A stretch of 64,000 bases of DNA from Pseudeuparius sepicola (lineage: Eukaryota; Arthropoda; Insecta; Coleoptera; Anthribidae), in contig OY987298.1 in assembly GCA_963920635.1 (NCBI GenBank), forward strand, positions 54,105,949-54,169,948, given 5' to 3'. Below, piece after piece: positions 12,430-22,556 of the stretch (the stretch's first letter is position 1; the number at the start of each line of letters is the position of its first letter). A program made the position numbers and the translations under genes. The notes beneath the pieces are model-generated. The model ran no database searches. It saw only the letters and a list, made by a program, of their open reading frames with translations, and was not told where the DNA came from.

Positions 12430-12690
12430 CACAGAATAAATAGCTTCACAACAGAAGCGTCCATAAAGACATGTGTCAACTGGATGCTCGCTTTGACGCG
12501 AAATATCTTCTAAAGGGATAAACATGGTGCATTTTATTTGATTTTACATTAATCCACATTGCAAAGAGATTGTATTAGGACCAAATTTATGTATAAGTTA
12601 TTGGTTATTTTTCTGTAAATTGAAATGGAGGCTCGCTTATTTTTGACACGTCTTTATGGACGCTTCTGTTGTGAAGCTATTTATTCTGTG
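12430..12690. mobile_element. MITE with ~60-bp inverted repeats
   Basis: CACAGAATAAATAGCTTCAC at 12430 recurs inverted ending at 12690, and similarity continues inwards through GAAGCGTCCATAAAGACATG. Related single arms occur at 42930-43085 and 59320-59430. It has no coding capacity. Confidence 0.65.
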
Positions 12691-13019
12691 GTAGTGGGTA
12701 CCAAAATTATTGTCTATCAATCTGACAATCACACATGGTATATTACAAAACTGTAAAAATGTTTAAAGCATTGGTTATAAAAATTGTTTTAGTTTTCATC
12801 AATACTTTTTATTCTGTTCTATTATCAAATTTAGGCAATACAATTCTTCAGATACATTTTTATAAAACATGTGATTAGATCATCCTGTAGTGAAATAAAA
12901 AAAGTATAAACATGATCAATGATAATAGTTATTTACATTGTGAGATGCGTAAGGATGGCAGAGGAGGTGTAATGTATTAAATTTTTCTTCGGCCGGCAAT
13001 TTTACATTTTACTTCAACT

Positions 13020-13560
13020 TAAATACCTGGGTTTTTGAATAACGCCACCATACTGCATAGTACCTACCTCTCTTAGTAAGTTATAAAGTAAGCCAATAAA
13101 AAAATTCACGGTGTGATATCTCCTGTGCCTCGCCAGATTTTGATTAATATTTTTGAATTGATTGTGTGTAATAATCTTCCTAATAATCATTGTTCAAGTA
13201 CTAAAAATAATGATCATGACAAAAGAGGCAGAAAGTATAGATAAAAAATAAAAATAGATGTGCTTTGTGTGGGATTTGAACCACCGACCAAAGGTTTTAT
13301 AGACGGATGCTTTAACCCGACCATCCAATTAACTGTGTATTTGGCAGTTGATGAATATTAATATTGTAAATTTTTTTTTTCAAATAATTCATGTAAAAAC
13401 CAGATTATAAAACGATTGTTGTGAAAAATATTAAAATTAACACAAGTTTCGCATTGCTACATATATTTTGTTAATGGTTCTAAAGTCCTTGCTGCTTAAG
13501 AGTTACTAAGCAACACTTTTCATAGTAGCAACCACTTTTGCACCTAGAAACCAAATTGAC
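13020..13560 (-). repeat. tRNA-derived SINE-like repeat, copy 1
   Basis: The minus strand contains an A-box-like TGGTCGGGTTAAAGC (13309-13323) and a B-box GGTTCAAATCCC (13271-13282), spaced as in a tRNA-type Pol III promoter. About 500 bp around it match 23425-23950. Repeat sequence extends on both sides of the tRNA-like head, so the unit may be composite. Confidence 0.6.
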
Positions 13561-13599
13561 AGGGCACCTTGAATATCTGATTTATGCTTTGGGGTGTGC

Positions 13600-15300
13600 T
13601 GGCGAGTATGTAAAGGTAAAGTAAACTTATGGATGGGGAGAACAAAAACGTATATTTCATTAAGAGTCTGGAAATAAGGATTTTTCCTTGCGCGTGTGAC
13701 AAATTCTCATAAGTCATGCAAGCAGGGAAAAATCTACTTCTGGACGTGTAATGATTGACTAATGAACGATATTTATTATAGTTCTTTGTAAACAGAAACA
13801 CAAAAACGAAAGAAACTTGGAACATTTTTATTTTTGAAAACAAACAAAGCTGACAATGCAGTGTTTGGTATGTATGGTGCGTTTCCATGGTTACTCTCAA
13901 ATTATTTCAAAGGTGATGTGTTTTAAATTAGTCTTATGTCAGATAAGGTGGATAAAATATCAAAAATATTACAGAAATGTATCTAAATATTCAAACACGA
14001 ATTCAAATAAGAAATGTTAAATATCAGATAGCATATAGACTTTCTTAAATTTAGTATACTTTGTTGTATATTCAGTGCACTGAAAAATCGGAGATCGGGA
14101 AAACTTTTTCCATGCGTTGGCCTGAAAAAACCTATTTTACATTATTACTAATACAGATGAAAATTAGGTGTTTTCAAAGAAGTATAATACAAAATTTATT
14201 TTTGAGAGTGCTTTTATTTATCTTTTATCCAAAACTAGTGAAAGTAATGAAAGCTTTGCTTTCCAATAAGCAAGAAAGTGACAGAGATACAGAGTCGTGC
14301 GCAATTTTATTAATTCTCTTACTTCTCAGACAATTTGCCTTAGTTGACAGTTGACCATAGACATCACACCATAATGATTATTTTTCAGAAGTTGAATACA
14401 GTGTGACCCAGTTGAAATAGGAACACCTCCACAAAATTTGTATTCGATTCGAATAATACGATTTTGATCGTTTTATCGTTTTCTATTCTATGAAAAAGAC
14501 CCATTGCAGTGAGTAAATATATACTCCCACTGTCATGTCTGCGCACCTTTCATCCAGCAAGTGACTGAAAATAAAAATATCATTCCTTAAAAATATGATG
14601 ATAGCTACCTTATTTCAGGCATTGTTTTTTTATGTCTTTACAATATGACCTGAAGCACCACCATTGCCAGAATTTTTTTGTGCAAAGCCCTTTACCCTTT
14701 AAGTAAAAGCGGGATTCATTCGATGAAAGCGGGACATAATAAAAAAAACAAAATAATAACTACTTTTTTACTACCATTGGAAAACAATTATTATGAAAGG
14801 TAGAGAATAAAAAAACTTATTTAAGTAACTACTGTTGCCAAGAATTCATCATTGGTATAGGTAAAAAAACTGAAGAAGGGGAAGTTTATTAAATAACAAT
14901 TACTTTCGCTTGCTTCTTGTTACTTCACACCGGTCAGCCAGTCGACTCACCCACTCCTCCTCCACACCGTCAAGAAATCTCAAAAATCAGAACATTGTGC
15001 CTCCCGTGCGGGACATTTAATTTCAGCTGACGCTGACTAGCACACGCAGAAACACTCACTGATTGTCCTGAATAAGATTATTTATTCATCTAAACGTTGC
15101 AACGTGTGATTAAGGTAAATAAGTAATTCAATTCTAACCACTTTGTTTTTATTACATAAACCTGGACCAACATTAAATAAAGATCCGAGCATGACATCAT
15201 AATTTCTTTGTTGTTTGCGAACTGGAGTGATGATAGTGTATTGAAGAAATGGTGACTTACTATCGGTTATAGAAGGGTAGATACCCTGTGCTTATAGGTA
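13600..15300. other. No gene recognised
   Basis: Open frames of ~100-120 codons occur at 13544-13900 (-) and 14061-14354 (+) but show no family motifs and have AT-driven composition. GTGTGACCCAGTTGAAATAG at 14401 looks like a transposon end but has no partner. Confidence 0.4.
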
Positions 15301-15810
15301 TGTCAATTTCTGACGTACCCTATTTTAAATATCCAGGTTTATTACGATCTACGTTCTTTTTACAGTAACAAATCATCTTTTAGCAGTTTTATCATATTAA
15401 CAGAGCTTTTATATGTATATTTGTTTATGATAACATGAAATTTCCGTGTGCATGAACAAAATCCCATGCACAAACCATTATGTGAATTGCAGAAGAATAA
15501 ACACCATTTCGGAATTACGGGATGATATGTTTTATTAGTTGAAGAAGCGAGAATTCTAGATGTGATATATGTGATTTTGGAAGAGCATTTTGTAACATAT
15601 GCAAGAACAAAAATAGAAAAATTGGTATAAAGCCCTAAAACCAACCAATGGTCCACTACATACAGAAGAAACTGAAAAATCAAATGCTTTCTATCAAAGA
15701 TCATAATATTGATCTTTGGTTCTATGCTTACTTAGACTGCAACTAGCCATGGACTTCATTTCAAATCAAAAGGTACGAAAATAATCTTGCTTGCTTTTTG
15801 ATTCAACTTT
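15300..15810 (-). repeat. Dispersed repeat, inverted relative to 43305-43680
   Basis: The reverse complement matches 43305-43680, including the shared CTAGAATTCTCGCTTCTTCA block and a GATCGTAATAAA block. The 114-codon minus frame here is not open in the other copy, so it is probably not coding. Unidentified family. Confidence 0.55.
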
Positions 15811-16212
15811 CTTAAGAAAATGTCTGGAATATGCCATGTAAACTTGTCAAACTAAAGGGATATAACAAACAAGCATTTTAGATATTTTCTAAAATTTATT
15901 TGTGGCGCAAACAGATCCATTTAATTTTTAATTGGGTTTTTCGCCACCAAACTGATCGAAAGACAACTTTTTCAAGTTGCCTGGAAAATTAATAAATTCT
16001 TAACAGTGAATGAACGAAACTTTAAACGTGTAACTCAAAAAATAACTTCAACAAATTTGTTTTCTGAGCTTTCGGAGAATAAATCTTCCTCCTTTCTCAA
16101 AGATCATGCCACGTCAAAGTGAAGTGACAGATTAATAAATTTCAGGTTAAAATGTCATGACAACAGAAACAATAGCCTAGCCACCTGCCTGATATTGTAC
16201 CCTGTGTTCTAT

Positions 16213-16715
16213 CTAATTATCTATACTAACTTCTCTTTGAATAAGTGGCAATAATATTTTACTGAATTCCACTGAACATTCAGCAACACAGTTGTCCGTA
16301 TTTCCTAGAATACATGCAGATTCTTTAATTTTTCGTCTATTTCCTACTTCTTTTTTGAGAATTGGTTTGGACCTATCCCACAATATCCTATGATTGTTAT
16401 TAAAATAATGTTCACATATTTTTGACTTAAAAATTTGATTTTGCCTGATATAATTTTTTTGTTCTTTTAAATGAACGTTAAATGGCCTACAAGTCTCCCC
16501 AACATAGAACTTTCCACATTCACAAGGAATTTTATAAATGCAATTTTTTGAACTTTGTACCTCATTAAATGGTTTCGTTTTAACTAGCATCGATCTTAAT
16601 GTATTTTTTTGTTTTAAATACTGTTCTGAAATTAAAACGATTGCCTATGCGTTTTAGCTTATCTGATAGTCCAGGAATATAAGGAATAATTAAATTTACT
16701 GGTCGGTCCACCAGA
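16213..16715 (-). pseudogene. Penelope-like element copy A: linker and GIY-YIG endonuclease
   Basis: The 125-codon frame at 16213-16590 carries CIYKIPCECGKFYVGETCRP, the GIY-YIG core with the Cys pair typical of PLEs, then a conserved FNVHLKE block and a C-terminal tail ending SIDN. Upstream, DRPVNLIIPYIPGLSDKL lies in another frame because of an extra A in an A-run near 16606. In the parent element the nuclease nicks target DNA for priming. Confidence 0.85.
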
Positions 16716-16716
16716 T

Positions 16717-17330
16717 TTATTTCTCTAATTCTATTAGCATTGTTATTTTGTTGGCAATCCTGAAAAACTTGCTCAACAAATTCAATAGAACATATTTTAT
16801 ATGTTTAATTTCCTCCTCAAATTGTGTGGTATTAGAACAAATCGTTCTAGCCCTGTCATACAAACTTTTAATTACTCCTTTTTTAATACTAATATGATGA
16901 TTGGAGTTGAAATGGAGATATCTATTAGTATGTGTTGGTTTTCTATAGACACTAGTTTTTATACTATCTGATTTCAGTATAGAAACATCTAAGAAAGGTA
17001 ATTGATTATTATTTTCAATTTCTGAGGTAAACTTAATAGAAGGTTCTTGTGAATTTAGAAAATTTAATAATGAATTTAAATCATCTACTCCATGTTCCCA
17101 TATAATAAATATGTCATCTACATATCTCCACCAAACATTAGGTTGGTGAACATATCTAGTCAATTCATTTTGTTCAAAATCTTCCATGAATAAATTGCTT
17201 ATGAATGGTGATAAAGGAGACCCCATAGCCATTCCAAATTCTTGCTGGTAAAATTCATTTCCTAGTTGAAAATAAGTGGTTTTAACACACAGTGTTGTTA
17301 GTTCTAATATTGCATCTATATACAGGGTGT
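16717..17330 (-). pseudogene. Penelope-like element copy A: reverse transcriptase part
   Basis: The frame begins in AILELTTLCVKTTYFQLGNE, then FYQQEFGMAMGSPLSPFISN and WWRYVDDIFIIWEHG, the latter carrying the catalytic YVDD. LPFLDVSILK and VYRKPTHTNRYLH follow, typical of PLE and telomerase-like RT. The N-terminal half of the RT is missing; the breakpoint coincides with TATACAGGGTGTCC at about 17320. A deletion near 16760-16800 shifts the frame before the linker. Confidence 0.85.
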
Positions 17331-18480
17331 CCAACTTTAAAACTGTACAAATCCGTAAAATCTTCATTTTTGGAGATAATCGCCTAAACTTTTTTTTCCA
17401 GATCCAGATCCAGAGCCGTCTGCCATTTTTTTATACCCCCGGTTTTCATGAAAAGCATTTAGCGATCTTTTTATTTAAAATCTGACCCCACAACATTAAT
17501 CAGAACACCCCAAAACCCCCATATACCAAATTTGAACAAAAAATATACAGGGAGTATCCATTCTGTGGGGGGTCAAAGTTGAGCAAAATAGGAATTTTAA
17601 AGAGATCTGGCGAGTCAAGGGTGCCATGGAATCCCTTCAAAACAGTTGAATAGTCAATAGGACCACTCAAAATATTGATGTGAAAAGATTTAGTACAAAA
17701 ATATACAGGGTATTTTTCCCTGAGCCATCTCAAAATTCTAAAATTTTATGAAACTTATACGGATCAAGAGTGCTCTGGAATCATTGAAAAAATATTGATA
17801 AACACAAAAGTAATGTATTTCTTTACAAAACGCCAACTAACAAATAAAAATAATTTAAATTATTGGAGCTTTCTCAACAAAGTCACTGTCTAAGATGATA
17901 CATTTTCTATGCGTTTCCTGTTGTGACGCACCAGCCACCTTAACTGATATCGACTTACTGACTGGCAGGCTTCTGTATGTTTATAGTGTGTGGAGTGATT
18001 TTGATATACTCGATTTTTGACCCGTATAAAGTTCCAAAAATTCAGTAATTTGAGATGGCCCAGATAAGAACACTCTGTATATTTTGTATCGGACTTTTGC
18101 ACACCAATACCTTGAGTGGTCCTATTGACCATTTAACTGTTTTGAGGGGATTCCATGGCACACATGACTTGGCAGATGCCTTTAAAATTCGTATTTTGCC
18201 CAACTTTGACACCCTGCAGAATGGAACTCCCTGTATATTTTTTATTCAAATTTGGTATATAGGGGTTTTTGGATGTTCTTATTAATGCTGTGGGGTCAGA
18301 TTTTAAATAAAAAAATCGCTAAATGGTTTTCGTGAAAATCGGGGGTATAAAAAAAGTCGCAGCCGGCCCTGGATTTGCATTTTGAAAATGGCAGGAAGAT
18401 CGAAAGAAAGAGTTTTTGAAGGTCTTTCAAATAAGCTAAAACGCATAGGCAATCGTTTTAATATCAGAACAGTATTTAAA
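17325..18480. repeat. Inner inverted repeats between the two PLE copies
   Basis: Segment 17400-17760 matches the reverse complement of 18020-18380, with several TATACAGGG words on either side (17325, 17543, 17702, 18229). The centre (about 17760-18020) is not symmetrical. It seems to belong to an unrelated repeat that both truncated PLE copies abut. Confidence 0.6.
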
Positions 18481-18576
18481 ACCAAAAATACATACAAACA
18501 ATATTAGAACTAATATTGCAAAACAATAAACAATATAGATGCAATATTAGAACTAATATTGCAATACAATAAACAA

Positions 18577-19128
18577 CACTATGTGTTTCAACTAGGAAAT
18601 TAATTTTACCAACAGGAATTTGGAATGGCTATGGGGTCTCCTTTATCACCATTCATAAGCAATTTATTCATGGAAGATTTTGAACAAAATGAATTGACTA
18701 GATACGTTCACAAACCTAATGTTTGGTGGAGATATGTAGATGACATATTTATTATATGGGAACATGGAGTAGATGATTTAAATTCATTATTAAATTTTCT
18801 AAATTCACAAGAACCTTCTATTAAGTTTACCTCAGAAATTGAAAATAATAATCAATTACCTTTCTTAGATGTTTCTATACTGAAATCAGATAGTATAGAA
18901 ACTAGTGTCTATAGAAAACCAACACATACTAATATATATCTCCATTTCAACTCCAATCATCATATTAGTGTTGAAAAAGGAGTAATTGAAAGTTTGTATG
19001 ACAGGGCTAGAACGATTTGTTCTAATAACACATAATTTGAGGAGGAAATTAAACATATAAAATATGTTCTTGAGAAGAATAGTTATCCTATTGAATTTGT
19101 TGAGCAAGTTTTTCAGGATTGCCAACAA
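18577..19128 (+). pseudogene. Penelope-like element copy B: reverse transcriptase part
   Basis: It carries the same motifs as copy A (MAMGSPLSPFISN, WWRYVDDIFIIW, LPFLDVSI, VYRKPTHTN). A single CAA-to-TAA stop ends the frame at 19033-19035, after which the reading continues in frame FEEEIKHIKYVLEKNSYPIE. The 5' end is truncated near the same codon as copy A. Amino-acid differences from copy A are few. Confidence 0.85.
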
Positions 19129-19164
19129 AATAACAATGCTAATAGAATTAGAGAAATAAATCTG

Positions 19165-19662
19165 TTGGACCGACCAGTAAATTTAATCATTCCTTATATT
19201 CCTGGACTATCAGATAAGCTAACACGCATAGGCAATCGTTTTAATGTCAGAACAGTATTTAAAACCAAAAATGCATTAAGATCGATGCTAGTTAAAACGA
19301 AACCATTTAATGAGGTACAAAGTTCAAAAAATTGCATTTATAAAATTCCTTGTGAATGTGGAAAGTTCTATGTTGGGGAGACTTGTAGGCCATTTAACGT
19401 TCGTTTAAAAGAACATACAAATTATATCAGGCAAAATCAAATTTTTAAGTCAAAAATATGTGAACATTCTTTTAATAATAATCATAGGATATTGTGGGAT
19501 AGGTCCAAACCAATTCTCAAAGAAGAAGTAGGAAATAGACGAAAAATTAAAGAATCTGCATTTATTCTAGGAAATACGGACAACTGTGTTGCTGAATGTT
19601 CAGTGGAATTCAGTAAAATATTATTGCCACTTATTCAAAGAGAAGTTAGTACAGATAATTAG
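19165..19662 (+). pseudogene. Penelope-like element copy B: linker and GIY-YIG endonuclease
   Basis: The 165-codon frame is intact from DRPVNLIIPYIPGLSDKL through CIYKIPCECGKFYVGETCRP and VRLKEH to the C-terminus. It is the better preserved of the two nuclease copies. It would be translated as the C-terminal part of the PLE polyprotein, but the upstream stop and missing N-terminus make the element inactive. Confidence 0.85.
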
Positions 19663-19970
19663 ATAGAACACAGGGTACAATATCAGACAGGTGGCTAGGC
19701 TATTGTTTCTGTTGTCATGACATTTTAACCTGAAATTTATTAATCTGTCACTTCACTTTGACGTGGCATGATCTTTGAGAAAGGACGAAGATTTATTCTC
19801 CAAAAGCTCAGAAAACAAATTTGTTGAACTTATTTTTTGAGTAACACGTTTAAAGTTTCGTTCATTCACTGTTAAGAATTTATGAATTTTCCAGGCAACT
19901 TGAAAAAGTTGTCTTTCGATCAGTTTGGTGGCGAAAAACCTAATTAAAAATTAAATAAACAAGCATTTTA

Positions 19971-21945
19971 TTTTATTTTGGATATTAAATGCATTGTAAC
20001 AGACACACTCGCATGTTTTTATTTCATAAAAGATTCTGCAACAACCGTATTTTTAACATTAAACCACCCTGTAGATTTTTTCATTATGTGGTGCCAGTGG
20101 ATCGCTTGAAACAGCACTATGCACAGGTCTTTAATATAGTGTCGGTCTAGCATAAACTATAATTTTTGTTCTATGACATGCTACCAATTTTCTGCATCGA
20201 ATATGAAAGAGTTATCTTTAAAAAATACTGCCATGCTTAGAGTAGCACAGAAGGCAAATGTTTTGGAAATTTTTAAATTTATATACAATTTTTCATTACG
20301 AAAGTTAATTTACTACAGAATAGATTTAAATCATATTATTTGTGTGGTGTTTTTAGAATTGCTCTGTCTAAAAAGTGTATGTTTTTTTATAAATATTAAC
20401 GGACTATGCATTTCCATAGATTTGCCATTAGAATGACATAATCAAGTCTTCAATAAAAAGAGTACCTAAATGTTACAAATTTTAATTTAAAGCTGATTAA
20501 TGTTTTATGCTTAAATGAAAGTTATGTGAATAGAAAGGAATGGTTTTTGTCTGTGTTGTTAGATGTAACAATATTCTGTGGACAATGGATTGTTTCTACA
20601 TCTGACATCACCGAAGTCTGGATTTGGTCAGCAATTTTACTCTCTTATTTCTTATGTTGAGAACCTATGAAAGTAAATAAATAGCAGTACTTTCTATGTA
20701 TATCTCTGCTACAGATCTAGACGAACGTGTGATGCCATTATTAAATTATCAATTTAAAATAACTATAAGTGCGCACCGTGAGTTTCCAAATGAGTTGACT
20801 TTTCCAAATATTTTCTTTATAATTTCAACAGTAAGTGCCTCTTATTTGGGAAGTCACAAAAAAAATTATAGACTACGTTTATCTCGTGACAACTCGATCG
20901 GATTGAAATGGATCCAATTGGGTTATGTAAAATCTTTTATAATTCTACGTTTACATCATCAGTATTGAGTCCTACGGTTTTCAATCCTCTCATTAACTTA
21001 TACTTATTCCACAGTAGGTTGGTGCACATTCTGGCTAACTTCTGTTTGGAAATAGCGGTTTGACTTGAATTTTTAAATATGATTGAATTTCAATATGTAG
21101 GGTTTACGCCGGCTATTTGAGTCCGCTCCAGTGAATTCACACCTCTCTCAATCAGATCGAACGCGTCGAGATAAACAGTCATAGGTGATGTTTTCAACCA
21201 GTTGAAAGTCAGACTTATTATACGTCTAAGTGCAGGAAGAGGCGTAACTTGTCGTATCTCACCACCAACAATCAGGGCTGGTCATTGTTTACTTCGAAAT
21301 TTGACAGCCATTGAGCGTCTTTTTATTCCTCAATGTATACTGCAAAGGTTGAACTCCAACATTGTCATTATATAATGTGTTCCAGAGAAGCCATAAAACA
21401 TGGGGCTATCATTATATTAAAAAATAAGTTGTTCTTTCTATTTTCATATTATATTATATTAATATACTGGATGAAACATCATTTTGTAGAACTGACAATT
21501 AGCTAAGTTTAAGTCATAACAAAATTAAATGTAACCTCAAGTCTATTTTTAAAAAAAGATTAAATTGGTGCCACCAGTCTTCATTATCTAATAAAACACT
21601 CATTGTTTAATGTATTATTTATTGTATTTTTTGAAAAAAACTTGTGAAGAATGTATACATAATTAAACACTTGTTTAATTCAGCAAAAAGTGTATTTAGT
21701 AGGGATACTCTGTAAATAGACTCTAGAGCTCACTTTATAATAATTTATGAAAAGAAATTTTACATGAATCCAATAATTGGAAATAAAACATTTTTATCTT
21801 GTAGTTTGACTTTTTAATTTAACAAACCGTATTATCAAAATATCAATTTGACAAATGGAAATAATTTAATGAATTTGAGTTCGGAATTTTGACGTATAAA
21901 ACCTAAACCACAATAGGCCAAGTTAGGGCGCAGTAGAGGGCCGAA
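19971..21945. other. No gene recognised
   Basis: Open frames at 20173-20436 and 20696-20968 (+) have no recognisable motif. CAGGGCTGGTCATTG at 21273 resembles a hAT-type end but has no partner. Confidence 0.4.
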
Positions 21946-21946
21946 A

Positions 21947-21992
21947 AATGGCCCACTTACATTAGACAGAATGGCCCACTTACATTAGACAA
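21947..21992. repeat. 23-bp tandem duplication
   Basis: Two adjacent 23-bp units beginning AATGGCCCACTTACATTAG differ only in the last bases. Confidence 0.85.
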
Positions 21993-22427
21993 AATGGAAT
22001 AGAAACCTCAACCTGCTTGAAAAAAGCCTCCATGGCCGCTTATGATAATCATGGCTGCAAGTTTTTTTTAATTTCAGGTGCCATTCTATTTTCTGAGTTA
22101 CAAACCTATTTTTTTGGTCAGAAAAAAAGTTGCTTTTTTTTTCAAAAAATAATGGATAAGAAAAACAAAAGTCAATTAAAATTTTTCAATGTATGTAGAA
22201 ATACACAAAATGACATGAATATTTAAAAAATACCTCCTTACAAATTTTATTTACTTTCAGAATTTCCCTAAAAATTATTTAAAAATAGCAAATTATTCCT
22301 TCGTTAGGACTGACCCGTGTTTTATGAAACAGTTTCTAGAATTTTAATATTTCCAATATTCCTAACTTCTTTTAATCGGTTTGTGCTTAATAAGTGTGTT
22401 GAAACGAAAATGTAAGACGTTTGCAAA

Positions 22428-22433
22428 TTTATT
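22428..22433 (-). promoter_or_regulatory. Candidate Usp14 polyadenylation signal
   Basis: The first AATAAA on the minus strand lies 31 bases past the Usp14 stop codon, implying a very short 3' UTR. In such AT-rich DNA the hexamer may also occur by chance. Confidence 0.45.
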
Positions 22434-22464
22434 ATTTGATTTATATTTTTAGCAATACAAATTC

Positions 22465-22556
22465 TTAATTAATAATATCAGTACTGTCGTCTGAAGACTC
22501 GGTAATCTCTAAGAGTCTTGGACCATAAAGTAGCACATAGGCACAGTGCCAGTCAC
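22465..22556 (-). CDS. Usp14: Usp14 terminal exon with stop codon
   Basis: The exon encodes DWHCAYVLLYGPRLLEITES and an acidic tail SDDSTDIIN before TAA at 22465-22467. A 61-bp intron separates it from the His-box exon. Confidence 0.94.

Larger units (their letters stand above)
15867..19970. mobile_element. Inverted pair of Penelope-like elements in a ~4 kb palindrome
   Basis: Two 5'-truncated Penelope-like elements (PLEs) face each other head to head. Their 3' flanks (about 15918-16210 and 19660-19955) are also inverted copies, and so is most of the middle (17400-17760 against 18020-18380). The 14-bp direct repeat AAACAAGCATTTTA lies at 15867-15880 and 19957-19970 and looks like a target-site duplication of the whole structure. 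PLEs are eukaryotic retroelements with a telomerase-related RT and a GIY-YIG endonuclease. Confidence 0.8.

Noticed and set aside
14061..14354. 97-codon plus-strand frame as a gene
   Set aside because: No recognised motif, AT-driven composition, no second copy and no splice context.
18886..19128. 80-codon minus-strand frame
   Set aside because: Antisense to the Penelope-like RT copy B.
15867..19970. Assembly artefact for the Penelope palindrome
   Set aside because: Arms differ at several codons and one has a unique in-frame stop; 14-bp direct repeats flank the structure.
20696..20968. 90-codon plus-strand frame as a gene
   Set aside because: No domain or repeat support; length is compatible with chance.
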